NCBI GenBank assembly: GCA_963701675.1 | Contig: OY969623.1 | Location: 7,812,001-7,876,000, forward strand | DNA length: 64,000 nt | DNA from: G963701675 sp963701675 | Lineage (GTDB): Bacteria > Planctomycetota > Planctomycetia > Gemmatales > Gemmataceae | Direction: 5' to 3' | Shown here: positions 16,925-25,412 of the stretch, one piece after another | Layout: every line of letters starts with the position of its first letter | How positions within the stretch are numbered: position 1 is the first letter of the stretch | Position numbers and translations under genes: made by a program | Notes under the pieces: model-generated | Told to the model about the DNA's origin: nothing | What the model saw: the letters and a program-made list of their open reading frames with translations, nothing else | The model's database searches: none

Positions 16925-18430
16925 CTACTGATTTTTCATGCGGCGGATGGCAAGTCGGACAAAGCGCAGCCAGCCGGCGGCGCGTTGCCGCCACCTGGCG
17001 CCGTGCGAGGCACGAAGCAAAGTCCGAAAGAAATCGGCGTCAGACGGGTCCGGCCGGTTGAGATGCATGTGCATTTTGCCATGCCACGTGGAGATCACTT
17101 TCACGGTGGTGAGGTCGAGCAAACCTTCGACGCCGCGGGTTGAGCCGAAACCGCTGTGCCCACGGCCGCCGAACGGAACGCGTGGGTCGGCGGTCGGCGC
17201 GATTGCGTCGTTGATGACAACGGACCCGGCACGGACGCGTTTCGCAAATTCGTTCGCCCGCTTCTCATCGCCAAAGATGGTCGCGCCAAGGGCGAACGGA
17301 CAATGGGCCGCGGCTTTCAGGGCTTCCTCTTCATCTTTCACCTCGACTAGCGAAATAACCGGCGCAAATGTCTCCTCGGTCAGCAGCGGCAAATCCGCCC
17401 GTGTGGTTGCGACGACGGTGGGTGTTAGACCCTGGTGGTCAGGCAACAAACGGCCTGCCACGATCTCGGCGCCGTTGGCGACCGCATCCTTCACCAATTC
17501 GGCGGCGCGAACGGCCGCTGGAGTGCATGTTGGTCTGTCAAGGAATTCCTCGGCGACTCCTTTGAGGCGTTGTCGAAGTTCGCCGGCGATTTCCCGTGTT
17601 GCAAAGATGCGGTGCGGTGCGATGCACGTCTCGCCATGGTTCAGCCGCCAGGCAAAACGGTACGCCTTCGTCACAAGGTCCAAATCGGCATCGGCAAAGA
17701 CGAAAGATGCATCGTACCCGGACAATTCCATTCCGGCCGGCACCAACTTCGGCGCGAGTTGCTGTAAGACGCTGACGCCGGTTCTCGCGGCGCCGGTGAG
17801 AATCACTTTGTCCACGCCGACGTTGATCGCTTCCTTTGCGTATTCGGCAGTTTCGGGTAGCACACGGAATAGCCGTGGATCGAATCCGGCCTGTGGCAAG
17901 AGGTCCGCGAAACGCCGGATGCACTCGTAGGCGCCGACTCCCGGTTTGACGACGACCGCGTTGCCCGCGACAAGGGCCTGCATGGCCTGACTGGCGGTGA
18001 GGAACAACGGATAGTTGCCCGGTCCAATGATGAGCACGACGCCGAACGGCTCACGATGAATTTCCGTGCGGACGCCGAACAGCCAGACGGGTCGCAATCG
18101 CGAGCCTAACCGCCGCGGCGCCAGTACTTTTCGGGCCGTTTTTTCGAGAAAGCGAAGCCCGTCGGCCAGCGGCACGATTTCCGCTCCGAGTGTTTCGCCG
18201 GGCAATCGACGGTCGGCATGAATAGGCGCAGCGAGGTGATCCGCATGTTCACAGATCAAGTGACGCAACCGGCGTACATATACGAGCCGTTCCGCCAGCG
18301 GCCTAGCCGCCCACTCGGTTTGCGCGGTTCGCGCAACTGCGATTTCATCTGCGACATTCACTGCAGGGGTTGCAACAGCGCTGAATTGCGGTTGGCGTGG
18401 CGCCAGATCAGGAACGGTGGCAGTACTCAT
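16925..18430 (-). CDS. Aldehyde dehydrogenase family protein
   Basis: This 501-residue protein has a complete ALDH fold: NAD(P) site (IIGPGNYPLFL; VVVKPG), GAARTGVSVL, the general-base glutamate in GMELSGYDA, and the nucleophilic cysteine in HGETCIAPHR. The oxyanion/NAD region EETFAPVISLVEV and the C-terminal VPFGGRGHSGFG are also present. ALDHs oxidise aldehydes to acids; the substrate cannot be read from sequence. The last ~50 residues (ASHGARWRQRAAGWLR...) form a basic amphipathic extension. It appears to be a single gene, with the TPR gene 84 bases upstream on the same strand. Confidence 0.93.
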   Translation of the reverse strand: MSTATVPDLAPRQPQFSAVATPAVNVADEIAVARTAQTEWAARPLAERLVYVRRLRHLICEHADHLAAPIHADRRLPGETLGAEIVPLADGLRFLEKTARKVLAPRRLGSRLRPVWLFGVRTEIHREPFGVVLIIGPGNYPLFLTASQAMQALVAGNAVVVKPGVGAYECIRRFADLLPQAGFDPRLFRVLPETAEYAKEAINVGVDKVILTGAARTGVSVLQQLAPKLVPAGMELSGYDASFVFADADLDLVTKAYRFAWRLNHGETCIAPHRIFATREIAGELRQRLKGVAEEFLDRPTCTPAAVRAAELVKDAVANGAEIVAGRLLPDHQGLTPTVVATTRADLPLLTEETFAPVISLVEVKDEEEALKAAAHCPFALGATIFGDEKRANEFAKRVRAGSVVINDAIAPTADPRVPFGGRGHSGFGSTRGVEGLLDLTTVKVISTWHGKMHMHLNRPDPSDADFFRTLLRASHGARWRQRAAGWLRFVRLAIRRMKNQ

Positions 18431-18513
18431 GGACGTTCACCTACGAATTCCGGCCAAGGCGACTTCGTAGGTTGGATTGTCCAAACAAACCGGGAGGAAA
18501 TCAAGCGCGGCGA

Positions 18514-19455
18514 CTACGAATCGTCGCGGTATGGCTTTCGTTGCTGGTACAGGCGCAATCGCTCAGGGACTTTGGGGCGTTCAGACTCGTGGAATGCCTT
18601 GGGCTCGTCCACCGCCTTCTGTTGCCACTTTATCGCCTCCTCAAAGTTTCCCGCTTCGGCATAGGCGGCAGCCAGAGTGTCGAAATAGAAGGCGTCTTTC
18701 CACTCCGTCAACTCGCATGCCCGGTGGGCGAGATCAATCGCGGCTTTGCCGTTGCGATGCTTCTCCGACGGGCAAGTTGCCCAGAGCCAGGCAAGGCCGT
18801 TGCGTGGGTCGGGCGACTTCGGGTCGAGACGGCAAGCTTCCTGAAAGTCGGCGACCGCTTTGTCATGTTGTTTGCGACCGCCATACACCTCGCCGCGAAC
18901 TGTGTGTGCATCGGCGGAGTCTGGTTGCATCCGAACCGCACGATCCGCATCGGCGAACGCCTGGTCGAGTTTCTTCCACTCCAAGTAGGCATACGCGCGA
19001 TGAATGAATCCATCCACCTCATTCGGCTCAAGGCGGATTGCCATCGTAAAGTCGTCGACGGCCTTTTCGAAGGAGCTCCGTTCGGCATGGCAAGCACCGC
19101 GATGTAGATAATTGACACTCTCCTGCGGTTCCAATTGCACGGCCTTGTCATAGTCGGCCAAAGCCAAATCGAAGTCCTTGCACTGCGAGTGCACCATGCC
19201 GCGGTTGACATACGAGACCGCATTGTTGGAATCGAGTTGGATGGCCTTGTCAAACCAACCTAACGCGGCGACGTAGTCTTTCGCGTTGAGCGCTTTGATG
19301 CCCTGGTCCAGATGCGCCGTTGTTGCGTCGCTGGTCGCGGTGCTGAGGGCGTTTCCAATAAGGCCAATGCCGGCGAAGTTGAACAGCCCCGACGTCAGCA
19401 ACCAAACGACCACAAACACGGCGCCGACCACGCCGAATAAACGCAAGGAGTTCAC
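18514..19455 (-). CDS. Membrane-anchored TPR protein
   Basis: The start is GTG 19455, with GAGGA upstream. One N-terminal transmembrane segment (~residues 7-40, LFGVVGAVFVVVWLLTSGLF) is followed by about six tetratricopeptide repeats (for example AVSYVNRGMVHSQCKDFDLA, VNYLHRGACHAERSSFEKA). TPRs are helical scaffolds for protein-protein contact. It lies between the redoxin operon and the aldehyde dehydrogenase on the same strand. Partner unknown. Confidence 0.88.
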   Translation of the reverse strand: MNSLRLFGVVGAVFVVVWLLTSGLFNFAGIGLIGNALSTATSDATTAHLDQGIKALNAKDYVAALGWFDKAIQLDSNNAVSYVNRGMVHSQCKDFDLALADYDKAVQLEPQESVNYLHRGACHAERSSFEKAVDDFTMAIRLEPNEVDGFIHRAYAYLEWKKLDQAFADADRAVRMQPDSADAHTVRGEVYGGRKQHDKAVADFQEACRLDPKSPDPRNGLAWLWATCPSEKHRNGKAAIDLAHRACELTEWKDAFYFDTLAAAYAEAGNFEEAIKWQQKAVDEPKAFHESERPKVPERLRLYQQRKPYRDDS

Positions 19456-19539
19456 GGTTCGTCCTCATCGGGAAAGCGAGAAAGGATGTCACACATTGAA
19501 ACTGTGTGGTGCGCATCGAATGGTGTCAAACCGCGGAAT

Positions 19540-20337
19540 TCAACTTGGCGGAATGTGTTGATCGACAGCCGCGAGAAGTTGGCCCGGCGTCAGCCGCTCC
19601 AAGTATCGGCTGGGGCGGAAACCCCAGCGTACCATTCCGTTGCCGTCGATCAGGAAAGTCGTCGGCGCATTGGCCTCGACATTGTCGGGACTGACCGGGT
19701 GCGGGTCCAGCACTTTGAATGCGTCGGTCAATTTCTTGTCCGGATCGGAGACGACGACAAGGTGTGGATAGTCTGACTGGGTCTGGCGCGAAGTGTCTTG
19801 ATTATCGAGTGAAGCGACTACGACTCGCGTTTTCCGTTTCTCGAATTCGGCCGCATGTCTTTCGAGCTCGCCCAGCTCGATTCGGCAAATCGTTCACCAG
19901 CGGCCACGGAAGAAAGTTAGCACTGTCGGCTGACCTTGTCTCAAATCGTCATCCGTGAACGGCCGGCCGTCTGCCAATGTTGTTGAGAACGCCGGTATCG
20001 CGGCGCCGATGGCAGCAGGTCCGGCGTATTCGGGCACTTTAGATAACGCCGTGAGATACCACCATTCCATGCCACAGACGGCAGCCACCAATAACAGGCC
20101 CATGCCGCGCCACACCGTCGGACGTTGGAGAAAGCCGAGCAGCATCAGGCCCGTGCCGATGGTTCCGAAGATCGCCACATACCACGGAACGACCAGTTGC
20201 TTCATGGCGAGTTGGGCAAGATATCCGCCAATGGCGCCCCAGGTGATGAGCATGCCGAGCACGCAGAACCATCGACCGCGCGGGGTTTGAGTCGGCGGTG
20301 TTGTCGTGTTCATAGGTTCCATACTCGTGCGTTTCAC
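19540..20337 (-). CDS. Membrane-anchored redoxin/peroxiredoxin-like selenoprotein (UGA = Sec)
   Basis: Read from GTG 20337 (ATG 20322 and 20313 are alternatives), the frame has a TGA at 19896-19894 and then stays open, in the same frame, to the true stop at 19540. The decoded protein has about 265 residues. Three transmembrane segments (~residues 24-105) precede an AhpC/TSA-redoxin domain: IGAAIPAFSTTLADGRPF, VLTFFRGRW-U-TICRIELGE, VVVASLDNQD, APTTFLIDGNGMVRW, LERLTPGQLL. The UGA sits where relatives have the first Cys of CxxC, giving UxxC. A bSECIS-like hairpin follows at the expected distance. The GTG start overlaps the ribH stop (GTGA), so it is in the yifB-ribH operon. The redox domain probably faces outside the cytoplasm. 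Without Sec insertion the protein would be cut at residue ~147. Confidence 0.82.
19864..19896 (-). promoter_or_regulatory. Sec UGA codon with bSECIS-like hairpin
   Basis: UGA is at 19896-19894. Twenty bases separate it from the apical loop of a perfect hairpin: GAGCU (19878-19874), loop GGGCG, AGCUC (19868-19864). Bacterial SECIS elements need a small loop with a G in its first two positions, about 16-37 bases after the UGA; all are met. An alternative small hairpin, CGAUU-UGCCG-AAUCG, lies between. Recognition by SelB is inference. Confidence 0.7.
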
Positions 20338-20801
20338 TTCGGTAGTTGACGCAGCAGGTTCACCATTTGTATAGCGGACACGGCTGCGTCGTAGCCCTTG
20401 TTCCCTTCCTTGCCGCCGGCTCGCTCCAACGCCTGTTCCTCGGTTTCACAGGTGAGCACGCCGAAGATGACGGGCATTCCCGTCGCTAACCCGACATGGA
20501 GAATGCCGTCGGTGGCGGCACGGCACACGTAGTCATAGTGGTCGGTATCGCCCCGAATTACCGCGCCGAGGCAAACCACTGCCGCGTAGCGGTTGCCGAT
20601 CGCGAGCCGCTTGGCCACCAGGGGAATCTCAAACGAGCCAGGAACCCGAATGATGTCCACCGCATCGTCGCCGACGCCATGTTTTCGGAATCCATCGACC
20701 GCGCCCGCCAACAAGCGGCTGACGATGTCGTCGTTGAAGTGAGAGGCGATGATAGCGAAGCGGCCGTTTGGTGTGGAAGTGTTTCCTTCATACGTGGTCA
20801 T
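20334..20801 (-). CDS. ribH: 6,7-dimethyl-8-ribityllumazine synthase
   Basis: ATG 20801 (MTTYEGNTS) is chosen over an in-frame upstream start at 20849, because a purine-rich GAGAGAGGG lies 7 bases before it and the length (155 residues) is then typical. Family motifs are complete: ASHFNDDIVSRLL, VPGSFEIPL, CLGAVIRGDTDHYDYV (with catalytic His), FGVLTCETEEQALERAGG and GYDAAVSAIQM. The enzyme condenses 5-amino-6-ribitylaminouracil with dihydroxybutanone phosphate in riboflavin synthesis, in the cytoplasm. It sits between yifB (35-base gap) and the redoxin (4-base overlap). No FMN riboswitch was seen upstream. Confidence 0.96.
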   Translation of the reverse strand: MTTYEGNTSTPNGRFAIIASHFNDDIVSRLLAGAVDGFRKHGVGDDAVDIIRVPGSFEIPLVAKRLAIGNRYAAVVCLGAVIRGDTDHYDYVCRAATDGILHVGLATGMPVIFGVLTCETEEQALERAGGKEGNKGYDAAVSAIQMVNLLRQLPK

Positions 20802-20836
20802 CAACGCGCCCTCTCTCGGCCATTGTAGCGAGATCG

Positions 20837-22371
20837 TTACCGTGCCCAAAGTTTTCGGTCGAGGCTGCGGTAGTTGATCGCCTCGCTGAGATGGCCTGGC
20901 CGAATGTCCGCATCGCCTTCGAGATCAGCAATCGTCCGCGCGACCCGCAAGATGCGATCGTGGGCTCGAGCCGAAAGTCCCAGTTCTTCCATCGCGCTTT
21001 TGAGGAGCCCCCGGCCTTCCGTGTCCAAGCCGGCGAACCGACGGAGTTGCCGGCTCGACATCCGACTATTGAGTCGAGCGTTAGTATTGCCGAAGCGTTG
21101 GCGTTGTGCTTGCCGCGCGCGCTGCACCTGGTCACGCATGACGGCACTCGGAGTTCCATCGGCGTTGGCCGCCAGCTCTTGAAACGGCACGGAGGGGACC
21201 TCGATGTGCAAATCGATCCGGTCCAAGAGCGGCCCGCTGATGCGGGCAATGTATCGTTCGATCTGCATGGGGCCGCACTTGCAGGGTCGGCGGCTGTCGC
21301 CAAGGTAGCCGCAGGGACAGGGATTCATCGCGGCCACCAGTATGAAACTGGCGGGGAACGTCGACGAATGGAGCGCACGCGAAATCGTAACGTGGCCTTC
21401 CTCGAGCGGTTGCCGAAGCACTTCGAGGCTTCGTCGATGAAATTCGGGCAGTTCGTCGAGGAAAAGCACACCGTGGTGGGCGAGACTGATTTCACCCGGC
21501 GCCGGCGTGCTGCCGCCGCCGACCATTCCCGCGTCGCTTATCGTGTGATGCGGCGAGCGGAAGGGGCGGGTTGCGAGCAGCGGTTCATCCGGGCCAAGCC
21601 GACCGAGGGCACTATAGATCCGCGTGGTTTCAAGACTCTCGGACGGAGTGAGCGGCGGCAGGATCGTCGGCAAGCGGCGGGCGAGCATGGTTTTCCCTGT
21701 GCCCGGCGAGCCGATCATTAGGACGTTGTGGCCGCCGGCCGCGGCAACCACCACCGCTCGTTTTGCGAACTCCTGTCCGCGGACGTCGGCGAAGTCGACA
21801 TCGTAGGTGTTGAGGCGGGAGAATAACTCGTCAATTCGTGACGCCACCGGTTCGGCCGGCAACTGGCCTGAGAGTATGCCAACCGCCTCGGCGAGGCTGC
21901 CGACACCGTAAACGGCGACATCCTCGACGACGGCTGCTTCGCGGGCATTAACGACGGGGACAATCAACTTCGGCGTCCGCCGTGCCGCCGCGGTCATCGA
22001 CATCGACAGCGCGCCTTTCACCGGCCGAACGCTGCCGTCCAATGCCAGCTCACCCACCGTCGCGAAATCGCGCAACTGGTCGGGCGATAACTGCCCCGTC
22101 GCCACCAACATGCCGAGCGCGATCGGTAGGTCAAAACTCCCCGCATCCTTCTTCAAGTCCGCCGGCGCAAGATTGATAATGGTGCGGCCGGTGGGCCGGT
22201 CGTAGCCGAGGTTGGCCAGTGCCCGTTCGATGCGGTGAATGCTCTCCTTGACCGCCATCTCCGGAAGGCCGACCAACACCGTTTTGGGCAAACCTGACGA
22301 CGCATCGACTTCCACTTCAACGGGAACGGCCTCGATGCCCACAAGGCGAAGGTGTTTAACTTGGCGAGCAT
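20837..22371 (-). CDS. yifB: YifB-family Mg-chelatase-like AAA+ ATPase (one frameshift near start)
   Basis: The conserved N-terminus MLAKLNTFAL starts at ATG 22371. One missing base in a GG at 22345-22346 then moves the reading to the frame VGIEAVPVEVEVD...GLPKTVLVGLPE, which is open to 20837. With that base restored, the protein has about 512 residues, the usual YifB length. Domains: N-terminal ChlI/Lon-protease-like domain (to ~180), AAA+ core with Walker A GSPGTGKTML and Walker B GVLFLDELPEF, then the Mg-chelatase C-terminal helical domain (ILRVARTIADLEGDADI). The role of YifB/ComM proteins is DNA branch migration during transformation in some bacteria. It is the first gene of the ribH-redoxin operon. 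Confidence 0.9.
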
Positions 22372-22387
22372 GAGTTCCAAAACCCAA

Positions 22388-22642
22388 TCAACCGGGCAAC
22401 AAAGCTGCGATATTGATTAAAGATACGGGTCTGGGGAACGTTGTAACCTAAGCGCGGTCGTTTCGCAACTACCATTCGCAGTAAGCCGAGTTCGGCTACA
22501 CGATGGAGGTTATGAAGTAGCCTCTAGCATGTTTTTTGTTTTTTGTTTGACTACAGCGGCAAGCGGGATACAGTGAGCGGCGAACACGAAATTGAGTCGC
22601 GGCGCAATGTGGAATGGAACAACCTAAAAGGGGGACGAGAAC
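22388..22642. other. Intergenic region, no gene seen
   Basis: This is the divergent intergenic space between yifB and the secreted protein at 22643. It contains an A/T-rich stretch (TGTTTTTTGTTTTTTGTTTG around 22529-22548) but no ORF or RNA I can support. It presumably holds both promoters. Confidence 0.5.
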
Positions 22643-23158
22643 ATGACGCCTCGGACGTTCTTTCCGGTGTTTGCTGTGCTCACGGTGTTGATCTCGAGTA
22701 GTCATGCAACGGCGGAGTCATTCGCCGTCAAGCATGATGCAATTCTGTTTATGAAACCGATGGGCGGAGGGGCGGGCGCGGTTACGGAGTTTGGAATCGG
22801 GACTGCCCCGGACAAAACTCTACCGGTGTTCAAAGGTCTGCCGTTTTCTCCCGATCCATCCGATGAGGTTTTGGTTGGATTTGTAAGAGCGGGAACCGTA
22901 CTGCATTTCTACCAAAAAACCGAATGGAACGGAGCGACCCATTGGGCGTTCTCCAATGGCAACGACGAAGCTTCGCTCATCGCGTTTCGGGATTTTGACA
23001 ACAGTTTAGGCTTCAACGGCTCCGTCATAGAAAAAACCGGGAAAAACACCTGGCTTCTGCACTTAGACGATGCCGCATCCCTGGGATACGACGACGATGA
23101 TGATGACGTGTTGATTCAGATACGCCTTGTACGCATCCCGCGCGATTCCAACCCATAA
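22643..23158 (+). CDS. Small secreted protein of unknown function
   Basis: It has 171 residues with a clear signal peptide (FFPVFAVLTVLISSSHATA) and likely cleavage before ESFAV. The mature part is a single ~140-residue domain with alternating strands (EVLVGFVRAGTVLHFYQK, THWAFSNGNDEAS) and a run of six Asp near the end (GYDDDDDDVLIQIRL). The Asp run could bind Ca2+ (inference). A purine-rich AAAAGGGGGACGAG precedes ATG. I do not recognise the family. Confidence 0.75.
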   Translation: MTPRTFFPVFAVLTVLISSSHATAESFAVKHDAILFMKPMGGGAGAVTEFGIGTAPDKTLPVFKGLPFSPDPSDEVLVGFVRAGTVLHFYQKTEWNGATHWAFSNGNDEASLIAFRDFDNSLGFNGSVIEKTGKNTWLLHLDDAASLGYDDDDDDVLIQIRLVRIPRDSNP

Positions 23159-23221
23159 ATCACGCTAAGGCGTCCAGCTTACGGTTACGTTGTTTCACAC
23201 CAGATCAGGGGGGACCGGCTC

Positions 23222-24316
23222 ATGCTCACTCAGTTAGCGCAGCGACATCGTCAAACGCTCAGGTTGGAGCCGCTCGAGGATCGGTTCGCCCTAAGCACAG
23301 TGGGATATTGGCGATTCGAAAAAGGGGAAGCCGACACTCGGGCTCACGGCGCCAATTCGATTATTGACGAGTCCGGTAACGATTTGCACGGCACGCCGCT
23401 AAACGGACCGGTGTACCGTAATGATGTCAAAGACAATCCGATTCCTCAGACCGGCCAATCCAATTTGCTTTCGATGCAATTCAACGGCATCAATCAGCGT
23501 ATTTTCGTGTCCGATCAGAGATCGTTCGCCCTTACCAAGAGCCTCACCATTGAGGCGTATATAAAGCGAACCGGGCCCCAAAGTTGGCATGGGCAGATTC
23601 TATTTCGTGGCGACGATCGCAGTGCTCTTGATCCGTATTATCTGGCAGTGTCCGGCAACGATCTATTATTTCACGTGGAGAACGCGCAGGGCCAGCAGGC
23701 ACACGTCAGTGAGCCGTTGCCCACTCTGAACAAGTGGTTTCACGTGGCAGGAACGTTAAACAACGGCACCGGCGCCATGAAGCTCTACATTGACGGCAAG
23801 GAAGTCGACTCCATAACGACCACGGTTCGGCCATTCGCGCAGCTTGATCCATCGATACGACCAGGTGTGGGAATCGGTAGTCTGCAGGGCGACTTTTACT
23901 GCTGTCAATTCTTCCACGGTTTCATTGACGAATTGCGCCTTTCAGACCGCGCCCTGCGGCCGGCGCAATTCCTGAATGCTCCCACGTTCATCGCACCGCC
24001 GCCTCCCATCAACGCGGTGACTGCGATTGGCGTCGGCGGAATCGCGCCTATCGACACCTCGCTTCCGGGATCCAGGCAATCGGTAAACCCGAATCCCGCG
24101 GCGGCGAGGTCACTCGACTACGATTTCATTTCAACTGACAACGGCTTCAACGAGTCGACCGCGACCAAAGTACTTGCCCGAAGCAGGACGAAAACGGCGC
24201 ACGACCTGTATAGCGCCTTTTGCTCAGTCGGTATCGAAACCGAGATGGAAGTGATACCAGAGCTGGCACCATATCCCGTTTGTTCCTATGGAGGACTCGC
24301 AACCGCGCGCATCTGA
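23222..24316 (+). CDS. Exported LamG (concanavalin-like) domain protein
   Basis: The start is ATG 23222 with a G-rich GGGGGG upstream. The N-terminal signature LEPLEDRFALS (~residues 16-26) is followed by a laminin-G/concanavalin A-like domain: GYWRFEKGEADTRAHG, LTIEAYIKRTGPQSWHGQIL, WFHVAGTLNNGTGAMKLYID, FHGFIDELRLSDRAL (residues ~28-245). The ~115-residue C-terminal region has no domain I recognise and shows two cysteines in its last 40 residues. LamG folds bind sugars or proteins; the ligand is unknown. The export signature groups it with the other surface proteins here. Confidence 0.85.
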   Translation: MLTQLAQRHRQTLRLEPLEDRFALSTVGYWRFEKGEADTRAHGANSIIDESGNDLHGTPLNGPVYRNDVKDNPIPQTGQSNLLSMQFNGINQRIFVSDQRSFALTKSLTIEAYIKRTGPQSWHGQILFRGDDRSALDPYYLAVSGNDLLFHVENAQGQQAHVSEPLPTLNKWFHVAGTLNNGTGAMKLYIDGKEVDSITTTVRPFAQLDPSIRPGVGIGSLQGDFYCCQFFHGFIDELRLSDRALRPAQFLNAPTFIAPPPPINAVTAIGVGGIAPIDTSLPGSRQSVNPNPAAARSLDYDFISTDNGFNESTATKVLARSRTKTAHDLYSAFCSVGIETEMEVIPELAPYPVCSYGGLATARI

Positions 24317-24365
24317 AGAAGCGACGATCTCGCCTCTTTGGTTTCCAGCGCGCTTGGAGCGCCCG

Positions 24366-24386
24366 CGGCGATCTTGCCGATCGCCG
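24366..24386. terminator. Hairpin between convergent genes
   Basis: Perfect 8-base arms CGGCGATC and GATCGCCG surround a TTGCC loop, between the LamG gene and the convergent gene 24393-25190. No long U-run follows, so termination is plausible but not certain. Confidence 0.5.
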
Positions 24387-24392
24387 GGCGGT

Positions 24393-25190
24393 TTAGCCGG
24401 ACTTCTTTTCTAGCAACTTTCTCATTGCGTCCGTAAACTCCGTCTTGCTATTTACCGTGTGGTGAACTTGGCCGATCAAGTAAACCAACACGGTACGTAT
24501 GCTGGTCGCTTCGTTCAAACATTCGTCTTCGGACATGTCGTGTATTCCCTGACTTAGGGCTTTGTGCAACACTCCGAGTGGGTTGTGTCCGTCCGGTCTG
24601 AGAGTCGCGGGAAGCAAGTCTTTAACAAGCCTGATTTTCTCGTCGGTCTGCCGCGTAGTCTTTACTTCTTTGAGTGCCCCCTCATACCGTTGTTTCTCGC
24701 TCCCGGCAATTAAGACTTCAATCGTTCCGAGCAGATCGTCGATGATAAGTTCCACAATCCTGCGGTAATATGCGTACGCCCCAATGCCGTAGCCTTGGGC
24801 TTCGCAGACAAATCCCTTTCTGAACGTGGCTTCGTGCTCCCCCAATATGTTCACGAGTCGTCGATCTATGGAGAGATCCAACGGGGGATATTGACCCGCC
24901 TTCATGACTCTCCTGCCATCCTCATGAAATCGAATGAGATATCCCCGCTGAAATTGACCGCAGTGAAGGCAAGTACACATCAGTGCAAGTATTTTCCCTG
25001 GCGCCGTTACGCTATCAGCATCAGTGGGACCCCACGTTGCTGGACCACCAAACGATCGTTCAGCTTTGCATTGATCGCAGTAGTCTGAAAACTTAGGCGG
25101 GACAAATTGATGAGTGGAAAGCCTCTCGGTGCTCCCTACTTGCACCCATTGGTAGAGTGGCGAGCGTTCTATTACCTCAGCCAGAGTCAT
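24393..25190 (-). CDS. Zinc-ribbon-like hypothetical protein
   Basis: ATG 25190 is chosen over the upstream TTG 25205: GGAG lies 9 bases before it. The protein has 265 residues. Paired cysteines CDQC and CTCLHC in the first ~95 residues suggest a zinc ribbon. The segment GIGAYAYYRRIVELIIDDLL and the following helices resemble DUF4145-like proteins (loose resemblance). No signal peptide, so probably cytoplasmic. Its base composition is lower in GC than its neighbours, which may indicate later acquisition. Function unknown. Confidence 0.7.
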   Translation of the reverse strand: MTLAEVIERSPLYQWVQVGSTERLSTHQFVPPKFSDYCDQCKAERSFGGPATWGPTDADSVTAPGKILALMCTCLHCGQFQRGYLIRFHEDGRRVMKAGQYPPLDLSIDRRLVNILGEHEATFRKGFVCEAQGYGIGAYAYYRRIVELIIDDLLGTIEVLIAGSEKQRYEGALKEVKTTRQTDEKIRLVKDLLPATLRPDGHNPLGVLHKALSQGIHDMSEDECLNEATSIRTVLVYLIGQVHHTVNSKTEFTDAMRKLLEKKSG

Positions 25191-25412
25191 ATCCGGATAC
25201 TCCAAATGTTCTCAATCATTAGAAGTGCTGATGCCAGTTCCGCGTTGTTTGGCCCACGCAACAGGCGGCAGTTGTGTCAGTGATGTCGGTGAGTGATTTT
25301 GACTGTTGAATCGTTTTTTGCTTTCATTCCCCCGTGGCTCGGAGTAGGATGCTTCGCAGCCATCGTACTTACCAACCAGACTCCCGCACAGTCTCCCGCC
25401 AGGAGCCGGACC

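Noticed and set aside
20768..21721. 317-codon plus-strand ORF
   Set aside because: It is antisense to yifB/ribH, whose motifs are complete; no independent signal.
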